A DNA stretch of 7,750 bases from Ktedonobacterales bacterium. Its GTDB lineage: Bacteria; Chloroflexota; Ktedonobacteria; Ktedonobacterales; JACDGC01. The stretch is from assembly GCA_013815535.1 (NCBI GenBank), contig JACDGC010000155.1, positions 1 through 7,750 of the forward strand, given 5' to 3'. The notes beneath the pieces were generated by a model. That model saw nothing but the letters and a program-made list of their open reading frames with translations, did not search any database and was not told the DNA's origin. Numbering within the stretch: position 1 is the first letter of the stretch; each line of letters begins with the position of its first letter. The translations under genes and the position numbers were made by a program. Of the stretch, positions 1 through 5,828 are shown piece by piece.

Positions 1-1477
1 CCGCTTCATCTTTTTTGAGGCTCTTGGCAAACGCTTGCAGGTGCGCATTCCCCGAGGCTTCGACCCGCAAAAACCACGCATCCAGATGGCTTCCTCCTCG
101 TGTGCGAACCATCTGTCCAAAGGCTTGGACGACCTCATAGAGAGGGACCAAGGCGGGGTCGCGAGCGAACACTTGCTCCAACTGCGTTTTCTGACGCGAC
201 GTCAACCGGTCTGGTGGTTTACTGAACAAGATCGCCCCTTGTCGAGGAGTTAACGAGGGAGGAGGGGGAGCTTGGGGAATATACGTGGCGGTAGGAGCAA
301 CCGTTGCCCATTTTCCGGTTGCTCCGCACTCGGCTCGGAGAATCGTCATATAGCGACTGACCGTCCGCACTGAAACGCTGATCCCTTGCGCGCGCAGTTC
401 CTCGTGAATCTGGGCGCCATTGCGGCAGCCGTCATTCCAGCGTTGATAGATGTAAGGAACATACGCTGCTAATCGCCGGAAGGTCCCTGAAGGAAGCAAT
501 AAGCGATCCGGGGGAGTGGTCATGGTGGCATACTTACACGCTGTGATGGGGTGGATTCCCAGCAGTTTCGCAATAGCACGCCCGCTCAGTCCCCGTGCAT
601 GGGCCTCTTGAATCTGCTCATAGAGGCGGAGTTGCCGTTCATGCTCTGTACGCCCTTTGCTGTCTTGGGTTGTCGTTCTACCCAAAGTTGCTGCGTGCTG
701 TTCCAGCAAGGTACTGCGCGGGGTTTTCAGGGCCGCTTTGTGGTCACGCATGATGGCTTCTACACGCTCCCCCAGGTTGTGAAGCAAGTGCCAGCGATCG
801 GCCACCTGATAGGCTTGCGGTGCCCCGCGCTGAATGGCACCGCCAAAGTTCCTACCCCGATCGCGACTGACGACGGTGATGTGGGGAAATTGGCGCAGCC
901 AAGTGACTACGGTGTCCTCCTCCACATTCGGCAACAAATCCAGGACCCGGTGTGTGGTCAGATCGACCAGAATGGTCCCAAATTGCTTGCCACGACGAAA
1001 AGCGAATTCATCTACACCGATCGCCTCTCCCGGAGAAGAGCCTACGATGGGAACCCGTTGGATGTGACGCAGCAGGGTATCGGGGCTACTGGTGGCTCCG
1101 AATTCCTGCAGCAGTCGTGCGCCTGCTTCCCCTCCTAGAGCGAATCCGACGACGGTAAACCAGGTATCAAGCCGGGTGGTTCGTCGCGCATAGGGTGCCA
1201 CCACGTCAGGAAGGCGTTCGGCGAAAATGGTGCGCGGGCAGGTTGGGATATCACAAAAGAACCGACGGACGTGCAGTCGCAACTGCATCGGCACTCCATG
1301 CCAGGGAAGATCCAAGACTGTCCGCATATACCGTGAATGGATATGCGTGGAGGATGTTCCACATAAGGGACATCGGCAGGAGGCTGCTCGCGGACGAACC
1401 ACTGCCACAATAGCAGTAGCGGTTTGCTGAAGCACCACGAGTTCTAAGAGGTCGGGATGGGGCAGAATCGTCGACAT
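1..1477 (-). CDS. ISL3-family transposase (3' end beyond the window)
   Basis: DDE transposase that moves its own insertion sequence. The frame is open for 492 codons from ATG 1477-1475 to the left edge. An AGGAGG ribosome-binding site at 1485-1490 sits 7 nt before the ATG and decides the start. Seen in order: an N-terminal zinc-binding motif (C36-x2-C39 ... C75-x4-C80); the first catalytic Asp in AIGVDEFAF (D156); the second Asp in VVSRDRG (D206); the family signature QVADRWHLLHNL at about 224-235; and a helix-turn-helix insert at about 284-317 (GLSGRAIAKLLGIHPITACKY), followed by a second HTH-like stretch near 340-370. The last readable part (DAWFLRVEASGNAHLQAFA) is the family motif that normally lies just before the catalytic Glu, so the Glu and roughly the last 50-60 residues should lie outside the window. 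No stop or frameshift was found in what is visible, so the element may be active. The plus-strand frames over 551-1413 are antisense shadows. Confidence 0.93.
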   Translation of the reverse strand, partial: MSTILPHPDLLELVVLQQTATAIVAVVRPRAASCRCPLCGTSSTHIHSRYMRTVLDLPWHGVPMQLRLHVRRFFCDIPTCPRTIFAERLPDVVAPYARRTTRLDTWFTVVGFALGGEAGARLLQEFGATSSPDTLLRHIQRVPIVGSSPGEAIGVDEFAFRRGKQFGTILVDLTTHRVLDLLPNVEEDTVVTWLRQFPHITVVSRDRGRNFGGAIQRGAPQAYQVADRWHLLHNLGERVEAIMRDHKAALKTPRSTLLEQHAATLGRTTTQDSKGRTEHERQLRLYEQIQEAHARGLSGRAIAKLLGIHPITACKYATMTTPPDRLLLPSGTFRRLAAYVPYIYQRWNDGCRNGAQIHEELRAQGISVSVRTVSRYMTILRAECGATGKWATVAPTATYIPQAPPPPSLTPRQGAILFSKPPDRLTSRQKTQLEQVFARDPALVPLYEVVQAFGQMVRTRGGSHLDAWFLRVEASGNAHLQAFAKSLKKDEA

Positions 1478-1570
1478 GGCGATACCTCCTGATGGGAAGA
1501 AGTATCTCATGATTCATGGCAAGACTCCCTGCTTACTTACCATCCCATCATCAGATTTGCGGGAGTTCCA
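1..1570 (-). mobile_element. ISL3-family insertion sequence, transposase-proximal end at about 1570
   Basis: The element's upstream end is placed at about 1570 because the minus-strand leader from there (TGGAACTCCCGCA...) to the transposase ATG closely resembles the sequence starting at 7653 on the plus strand. Both start TGGAACTYCCGCA. Both contain GGGAGTC and ATGAGATAC, both carry AGGAGGTATC before the ATG, and the distance from end to ATG is 93 versus 94 nt. Homology that stops at the same base on both sides is the mark of an element terminus. The far end lies outside the window, so the terminal repeats and the 8-bp target duplication usual for ISL3 cannot be checked here. Confidence 0.8.
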
Positions 1571-1785
1571 GCATGGCGAATCGAGGTGCGTGATAAAAAT
1601 GGCCGAACGTCGCTCAGTTGGTAATGCGGTGGCCTAGTGTTGCTCAGGTTCCGTGAGGGGGTCGGTCTGCGCGAGCATGCTTGGCTCAACGCCACCGATC
1701 AAGGATACGCCTTGGTTTGAGCAACAAGGCTACGATCGGACAAAACTACGGCGCACTTGTATTCGGGATGCTGGCTCTCACGCAC
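1571..1785. other. Non-coding spacer between two insertion sequences, with nested inverted repeats
   Basis: No reading frame here has a start, ribosome-binding site or recognisable protein. The stretch does hold inverted repeats. TGTTGCTCA at 1638-1646 pairs perfectly with TGAGCAACA at 1718-1726, and can be extended by GCCT 1632-1635 with AGGC 1727-1730 across a small bulge. GGTGGC at 1628-1633 can pair with GCCACC at 1691-1696, and CCGATC at 1695-1700 with GATCGG at 1734-1739. These are alternative, partly competing pairings. It could be a remnant of an older mobile element or a structured RNA; I do not recognise it. Confidence 0.35.
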
Positions 1786-1787
1786 TT

Positions 1788-1804
1788 TTGACACTGGTGG
1801 CGAA
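1788..1804 (+). repeat. Left terminal inverted repeat of the IS1182-family element
   Basis: TTGACACTGGTGGCGAA, 17 of 17 bases identical to the reverse complement of 3538-3554. The similarity continues a few bases inward with one mismatch (GTC versus CTC). The transposase stop codon (TGA, complement of 1806-1808) lies at the inner edge of this repeat, a compact arrangement. Confidence 0.88.
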
Positions 1805-1805
1805 G

Positions 1806-3422
1806 TCATGAAGCAAGAAGGCGAGCAAACCGAGCATGGCGTGTTTGTGCCGGAGCATCCCCTTGCAGCCAAGCGTCTAAGCGAATGAGATTGAGAGCGG
1901 ATGCCGTTGCCGCCATTTGCCGCCGTGTTTTGGTTTCGCTACGATAGCGAGAACGTCGGCTCCCGAAGCGCCTGCGCATGGGTTCCTTCGATCCCAGCGC
2001 GCAAAGCATAGCGGTGCTGGAACTCTTCGGTCGTTTCCTGGGCACGGGTCGCCCGGAGGGTCTCCTCGACCTGCTGCGAGCGCAGCGCAATGGTTCGGTA
2101 AGGGCGTTTGGTACATTGGGAATGCCTCGTACAGGACTGACAATCGCTGCGAGCAAAGTCCACCCATATTCCCGTTTTTCCCTTCCGCCAGGAACTGCTG
2201 GAGCGTCCCATCGGACACAGGACCGTCTGCTGTTCCCAGTCAATGCAAAACTGCGATTTGGCAAACCCCGTCTGCCCGGCTGCTTGCCAGCCCGCACTCT
2301 TACGCAGGGGTCCGAGCAACTGGACGCCGTAGTGGTCCCCGCTCTGAAGAATCGTCTCAGCACAGATGTAGCCGGTATCCACCACGTGTTCATGAGGAAG
2401 CAGAGCGCGCTGGGCTTCCTGTTCATGAATGTGGGCAATGGCTTGATCGTCGCGTTGGGGGGCTGGGGGGGGTCCACATGGGTGATCAGGTGCGGGACTT
2501 CGGGATCACAGGTTTCGGTGAAATGGACTTTGTAGCCCACCCAACGGGTGCTTCCTTTGGTGGCCCAGCGCGCTTCGGGATCATAGGGAGAAGCGATTTG
2601 CTCACACGGAGAAGGCATCTCTTCCTCAGGCCGCCATTGTACCCTGGTATCCAGGTAAGTATACTGGGTGGCCCACATCCTCCGTAAGGTCTGTACCATC
2701 GGCAGTTCTTTGAGCCAGAGCCATTGCGGCTCTTCATCAATCCAGCGGAGGATGGCTTGTCCGTCAACGCCCACCTCTTGCGCCAGGGCCTGGCGTTGCG
2801 GGGCGGATTTGGGCAGCCGAAACATCTCGATGCGATGATCATAGCGCTCCACCCAGTCCAGCGGAATATGCGCCCGAATCCAGTCTGGGGCGGCCACCGC
2901 TAGTACGTTGAGGGTCGCGCGCAGCGTTTCTATTACCCGTTCGAGACGATGTGTTTGCCGAATGGCGGCTAGCACATGGGTGGAATCGGTCCGTTGATGG
3001 CCTCCCGCTTTCACATATCCCGCGTCTCGTAAGCGAAGAAGGAGCATCTCGAACAAGCGGTCTTCGGCGGTCCCGTGAACCAGGCGAGTGCGAAATTCAC
3101 TCAGCACCGTATGATCAATGGTCCCATCCGTCAAGTCGAGAGCGAGCGCGTATTTCCAGTCGATTCGGGTGCCAACCGCCTCTGCGGCTTGGCGATCCGT
3201 CACATGCTCGAGAAATTGCAACAGAGTGATGAGCGCAAGACGCCATGGGGCAAAAGCCGGTTGCCCGGTGGACGAAAACAGATCGGTAAACTGCTCATCG
3301 GTAAACAGCGTTCCCAGATGATCCCGCATCCGCGTGACGAGATTCCCGTGGGGGAGAATCGCGTGAACCACCCGACAGGTTTCTGCGGGAATTTCGGGCG
3401 TGGGCTCATGTTTGATCGACAT
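1806..3422 (-). pseudogene. IS1182-family transposase with two compensating frameshifts
   Basis: The N-terminal transposase domain is intact (LPHGNLVTRMRDHLG, then the DUF772-like part FAPWRLALITLLQFLEHVTDRQAAEA). The first catalytic Asp is in QRTDSTHVLAA (complement of 2985-2987). The true start is ATG 3422-3420 with AGGAG 7 nt upstream (3430-3434), not the upstream in-frame GTG at 3446. At about 2457-2472 the protein leaves the starting frame within two G runs (6 and 8 bases). The homologous continuation (DDQAIAHIHEQEAQ, HVVDTGYICAE, CTRHSQCTKRPYR, AGIEGTHAQALR) is in another frame. It returns to the first frame at about 1970-1978 for FGSRRSRYRSETKT and LNLIRLDAWLQG. One frame therefore stays open for the whole length, but its stretch from 2470 to 1975 (about 165 residues) is nonsense. 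It lacks the second Asp (VVDTGY, complement of 2377-2379) and the Glu (GIEGT, complement of 1987-1989). Confidence 0.9.
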
Positions 3423-3495
3423 CAGGTAGCTCCTTTGCTCGCTCACAAACAGGCCTTACCAGGTCTGCAGGCGCTGATGAGAGGTGTTGGAGCAC

Positions 3496-3504
3496 AATAT
3501 AGCA
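3496..3504 (-). promoter_or_regulatory. Candidate extended -10 promoter of the IS1182 transposase
   Basis: On the minus strand TGCTATATT: a TG dinucleotide one base before TATATT, 74 nt upstream of the transposase ATG at 3422. No good -35 box lies at 16-18 bp, as is common for extended -10 promoters. It matches the style of the other candidate promoters in this window. Confidence 0.45.
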
Positions 3505-3537
3505 AATATTCCAGCTTACCCTCGTTTCGCTTTCGAG

Positions 3538-3554
3538 TTCGCCACCAGTGTCAA
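3538..3554 (-). repeat. Right terminal inverted repeat of the IS1182-family element
   Basis: Reverse complement of the left repeat with no mismatch over 17 bases. It is the transposase-upstream end. The repeat contains TTGACA, which reads like a -35 box, but the spacing to the -10-like site at 3496-3501 (47 bases) is far too long for it to serve that promoter. Confidence 0.88.
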
Positions 3555-3755
3555 CTTTTTGGCTTTTGGGGTCACTCGCTCCCGCTCCGGTTTGTTGTGG
3601 ATAGTACAATAATACAAAACCACCACAAAAACACTCGCGCCATCCACCGCACCACGCCCGCGCATTCCCTCTCACCGCGGCGTAGGTCCCCACACCGATC
3701 GCGCATTCTTCTGCGCGTAACCGCAACCAGAAGCGCGGCCGGGAATCAGAATATC

Positions 3756-3764
3756 TGCTATGAT
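3756..3764 (+). promoter_or_regulatory. Candidate extended -10 promoter of the 72-codon gene
   Basis: TGCTATGAT, an extended -10 with five of six bases of TATAAT, 38 nt before the ATG at 3803. It is followed by the ribosome-binding site AAGGAG at 3791-3796. The rest of the spacer from the IS1182 end (3557) to here shows no gene. Confidence 0.5.
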
Positions 3765-3802
3765 AGGGGTGTCCCCCAACCAAAGCGTATAAGGAGCAAG
3801 CG

Positions 3803-4021
3803 ATGACCATGCCATCGGATGGGCTGCCCCATACCGCACCTATCTCGTTGACCGACCTGTTGGATGCACTGAATGCCCGCTTCGTCGTCGTGCGTGATGG
3901 CGAGGTCATCTGTTTGCAACCCGACAGCGCCGAGGCCCAGGCCCTCGCCGAGCAGGTGCGTGCGGCGTTGGCCGCAGGCACGATTACTACCCTGCCCGCA
4001 TCAGGCCCGCGCGACGGGTAG
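3803..4021 (+). CDS. Small unrecognised protein, 72 residues
   Basis: I do not recognise a family. The gene is supported by AAGGAG 6 nt before the ATG, an extended -10 site at 3756-3764, and a protein-like composition. It reads as a predicted helix (about 15-26, ISLTDLLDALNA), a beta strand pair (27-40, RFVVVRDGEVICLQP), then an Ala-rich amphipathic helix (43-58, SAEAQALAEQVRAAL). There is no signal peptide, membrane segment or cysteine motif, so a soluble cytosolic protein is likely. Its last 21 bases overlap the 3' end of umuC on the opposite strand, so the two genes converge tail to tail with no room for a terminator between them. The alpha-beta-alpha layout and size would suit a small regulator or antitoxin-like protein, but nothing in the sequence proves that. 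Gene reality is fairly likely; function unknown. Confidence 0.65.
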   Translation: MTMPSDGLPHTAPISLTDLLDALNARFVVVRDGEVICLQPDSAEAQALAEQVRAALAAGTITTLPASGPRDG

Positions 4022-4480
4022 ATCGGTCCAGCGGGTGAGGTAGCGTGGGCTGAGATGATCTTGACGCATCGCCCAGGGTGGCGCGACGCCGCCAGTGGCC
4101 GCGAAGTGAATCGCCCCACGTCCGAATTTGGCCTCGATGGCCGCGATGACGGCCAGCAAGTGCTGCTGCTTGGCGTCGGGATCATCGGCGAAGAGGTTAC
4201 CCTGCACCACATTGGCATCTGCCAAGTCAGCCAACAACACGCCGACGCGGTCATACCCCATACCTGGGCGAAATATCTGGGCAACCGCCGCCTGGGCGGA
4301 GCGAATGAGGTCCGGGGTGTAGTTCGTGGGATGGGGCAGCGGCACCAAGCAGCTCACATGATGCTGAGGCAGATCCGCGCGGAACCCATTGGTCATCAGC
4401 GTGACGCTCAGCGTGCTGCACACCTGCTGGCCAGCCCAGAGTCGCCGCGCGGCAGCGACGGTGTAGGTGGCGATGGCCTG
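4001..4480 (-). pseudogene. umuC: C-terminal part of UmuC (little finger, clamp motif, DUF4113-like tail) after the stop
   Basis: These 159 codons directly follow the TAA in the same frame and show no further damage. QGNLF (complement of 4190-4204, position 351-355 of the restored protein) corresponds to the beta-clamp-binding QLNLF at 357-361 of E. coli UmuC. Then come the conserved segments KFGRGAIHFAATGG and PWAMRQDHLSPRYLTRWTDLP, the DUF4113-like tail of UmuC proteins. GTG at 4423 could be a restart, but there is no ribosome-binding site in front of it, so independent translation is unlikely. The good conservation of this part suggests that the interruption is recent or is bypassed. Confidence 0.85.
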
Positions 4481-5254
4481 TTACATCTCCCTCAGGTCAT
4501 TGATGCGGTGCCCGAAAGCCCGGGCGCACATGCTCTCTTTCCGTGGTGGGGCCACCGTGCGCAGCGGAATGGCGGAGATGCCGCGCAGCTCGGCGACGAC
4601 GTGGGCCACTGGCAACGTCATCAGGCGGCGCATACGGGCAATGTCGCTCTGTTTGAGCATCAGCCCGTTCTCGATGCCTAATGCGCGTAATTTTTTGGCG
4701 CGCTGCCCGGCGATATACCAGATGTCCTCTAAGGCCGTTGCAGCGAGCACTTGGTCGATTTGTGCCTCGTTCGCAAAGGCATAGCACCCCTCAGCGGTGG
4801 TCTTGCCGACGGAGGTCGCCAATTTGCTGAGCACCTTGGTCGGGGCGACGCCAATGGTGACGGGGATATTGATTTCACGCAAGAGCGTCGTACGCAGGTC
4901 GCGCATGGCCGTCAGGCACTCACCAGGGGCCAGGTGGCCGAGGTCCAAGAAGGCTTCATCGACCGCAAATTCCTCCGTCGGCGCGTAACGGCCCATGATC
5001 GCGTGCATCCGCACCGCGAATTGGTGGTACAGAGCATAATTGCTCGAAAAGACGGTAATGCCCTGTTCGCGCACCTGACGCTGATACTGGTGGATGGGAA
5101 CGGCCATCGGGATGAAGGGCTTGGCGGCGGGGGTTCGACTGACCACGCATCCATCATTGTTGCCGACGACGACGGGCTTGCCCACCAGATCGCGGCGGAA
5201 GGCAATCTCGCAACTGCAATAATAGCTGTTGGCATCCGCACAGGCCAGTTTCAT
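4001..5254 (-). pseudogene. umuC: UmuC, catalytic subunit of DNA polymerase V, interrupted by an in-frame TAA
   Basis: Y-family translesion DNA polymerase. With the single stop at 4481-4483 read through, the frame is 417 residues, close to the 422 of E. coli UmuC. Seen: the catalytic Asp in ADANSYYCSCE (D7, with Y12 at the steric-gate position); NNDGCVVSR at about 32-40; SNYALYHQF at 71-79; the catalytic pair in FAVDEAFLDL (D99, E100); PTKVLSKLA in the palm; and a helix-hairpin-helix region WYIAGQRAKKL where E. coli has WGIG. The ATG (5254-5252) overlaps the umuD stop in ATGA, indicating translational coupling. The first 257 residues carry palm, fingers and thumb. The stop comes between NDLREM and QAIATYTVAAARRL, where E. 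coli has SMRQAICSY, and cuts off the little finger and the clamp-binding motif. A real nonsense mutation, a sequencing error, or a readthrough/two-part protein are the alternatives; the first is most likely. Confidence 0.9.
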
Positions 5255-5640
5255 CGGCGACCTCGTTGGTTGGGGTCATGTAGGACATAGGTGACGACCC
5301 CCCAGACCTCGCACTCCTCGGCCTCAGCAAAGACGATGGTCACGAAATCGGGATGCTCCGGCAGCAGCGCGACGTGGCTGTCGCTGGTCCCCAGCCGCCG
5401 CACGAGATAATCCTGCCCGACCCAGGCGACCACCACATCCCCCAACCGAGCCTCGACCAGCCTATCCACCACCAGAATGTCCCCGTGAAAGATGCCTGCT
5501 CCTTGCATGGCGTCGCCGTCGGCGGTCCAGAAGAACGTCGCTTCGGGATGGCGCATGGCATAGCGGTGCAGATCGAGGCTGCTCTCGCTGTGATCGGATG
5601 TCGGATTGGGGAAGCCCGTCGTGCGGCCATCATCGCTCAT
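5251..5640 (-). CDS. umuD: UmuD-like protein (LexA/S24 fold) lacking the catalytic Ser-Lys pair and most of the cleavable arm
   Basis: 129 residues. UmuD normally cuts itself with RecA-ssDNA help to UmuD', which binds UmuC to make polymerase V. The fold is clear: GFPNPTSDHSE, LDLHRYAMRHPEATFF, GIFHGDILVVDR, GDVVVAWVG, EVWGVVTYVLHD. The nucleophile motif GDSM is GDAM (A44, codon GCC), and the catalytic Lys of VKKL/VKRL is Arg (LVRRL, R81). The A44-R81 spacing of 37 equals the Ser60-Lys97 spacing in E. coli, so these are the right positions. Only 8 residues precede GFP, against 24 in E. coli. The start cannot move upstream, because an in-frame TGA lies at 5659-5661 with no start codon between, and GGGGAG (5647-5652) fits ATG 5640. 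The product should be unable to cleave itself but already resembles UmuD' in length. Whether this is an adapted constitutive form or decay cannot be told from sequence alone. Confidence 0.92.
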   Translation of the reverse strand: MSDDGRTTGFPNPTSDHSESSLDLHRYAMRHPEATFFWTADGDAMQGAGIFHGDILVVDRLVEARLGDVVVAWVGQDYLVRRLGTSDSHVALLPEHPDFVTIVFAEAEECEVWGVVTYVLHDPNQRGRR

Positions 5641-5667
5641 GGCATGCTCCCCATCCCGTCATTTAGT

Positions 5668-5681
5668 TGACCATTCGTTCT
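5668..5681. promoter_or_regulatory. Candidate LexA-like operator at the umuDC start site
   Basis: TGACCATTCGTTCT on the plus strand has the form GACC-N4-GTTC, one base away from the GAAC-N4-GTTC core of the Gram-positive-type SOS box. It lies just downstream of the -10 element, across the expected transcription start, a classic repressor position. It misses other consensus positions, and LexA boxes vary between phyla, so this is suggestive only. Confidence 0.3.
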
Positions 5682-5684
5682 ACT

Positions 5685-5693
5685 GTTATAGCA
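5685..5693 (-). promoter_or_regulatory. Candidate extended -10 promoter of umuDC
   Basis: On the minus strand TGCTATAAC, an extended -10 with five of six consensus bases, 45 nt before the umuD ATG. No clear -35 box is present at the right distance. It shares TGCTAT with the candidate promoters at 3496-3504 and 3756-3764. Confidence 0.5.
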
Positions 5694-5759
5694 TATTTCG
5701 GCAAGAGAACGATGCAAGCATAGAGGCGAATCCCAATCGCTTCATAAAGCCATCCTTTC

Positions 5760-5773
5760 TGTGGCACGCCACA
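5760..5773. promoter_or_regulatory. Short palindrome upstream of the 306-residue gene
   Basis: TGTGGC-AC-GCCACA: 6-bp arms with a 2-base centre, ending 4 bases before the candidate -10 at 5778. Position and symmetry would suit a dimeric repressor or activator; no known operator is recognised. Confidence 0.25.
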
Positions 5774-5777
5774 ACGC

Positions 5778-5783
5778 TATAAG
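5778..5783 (+). promoter_or_regulatory. Candidate -10 element of the 306-residue gene
   Basis: TATAAG preceded by GC (CGCTATAAG), 45 nt before the ATG at 5829. It resembles the other -10 sites here but lacks the TG extension, and no clear -35 box is visible. The 188-base spacer 5641-5828 thus serves two divergent genes. Confidence 0.4.
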
Positions 5784-5828
5784 GTAAACTAGATCGGGTG
5801 AGCCGAGATAGCACAAAGGACGCACCTC

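Larger units (their letters stand above)
1786..3556 (-). mobile_element. IS1182-family insertion sequence (about 1.77 kb), transposase inactivated
   Basis: A complete-looking element. The inverted-repeat core TTGACACTGGTGGCGAA is identical at both ends (1788-1804, and reverse-complemented at 3538-3554) and encloses one transposase gene of IS1182 type. The roughly 1.77-kb length fits the family. The outermost bases differ (left ...CACTTT, right ...CAAAAAG before TTGACAC), so the exact tips are uncertain by a few bases. I could not see a convincing short target duplication. The transposase carries two frameshifts, so the copy should be unable to move by itself but could be mobilised in trans. 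Confidence 0.85.

Noticed and set aside
551..1138. 195-codon plus-strand frame
   Set aside because: Lies antisense to the conserved ISL3 transposase, has no ribosome-binding site or recognisable domain.
1605..1680. tRNA-like D-arm (GCTCAGTTGGTA at 1612-1623)
   Set aside because: No matching acceptor stem, no GAGC partner for the D stem and no proper T arm follow; it looks like chance or a very old relic.
1877..2218. 113-codon minus-strand frame inside the IS1182 element
   Set aside because: Third frame of the same transposase region; shows none of the transposase motifs present in the other two frames.
4421..4480. Independent restart of the UmuC C-terminal part at GTG 4423
   Set aside because: No ribosome-binding site precedes it and it would omit conserved residues (QAIATYTVAAARRL) that directly follow the stop.
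4055..4681. Long plus-strand frames over umuC
   Set aside because: Shadow frames of the well-supported minus-strand polymerase gene, common in G+C-rich DNA.
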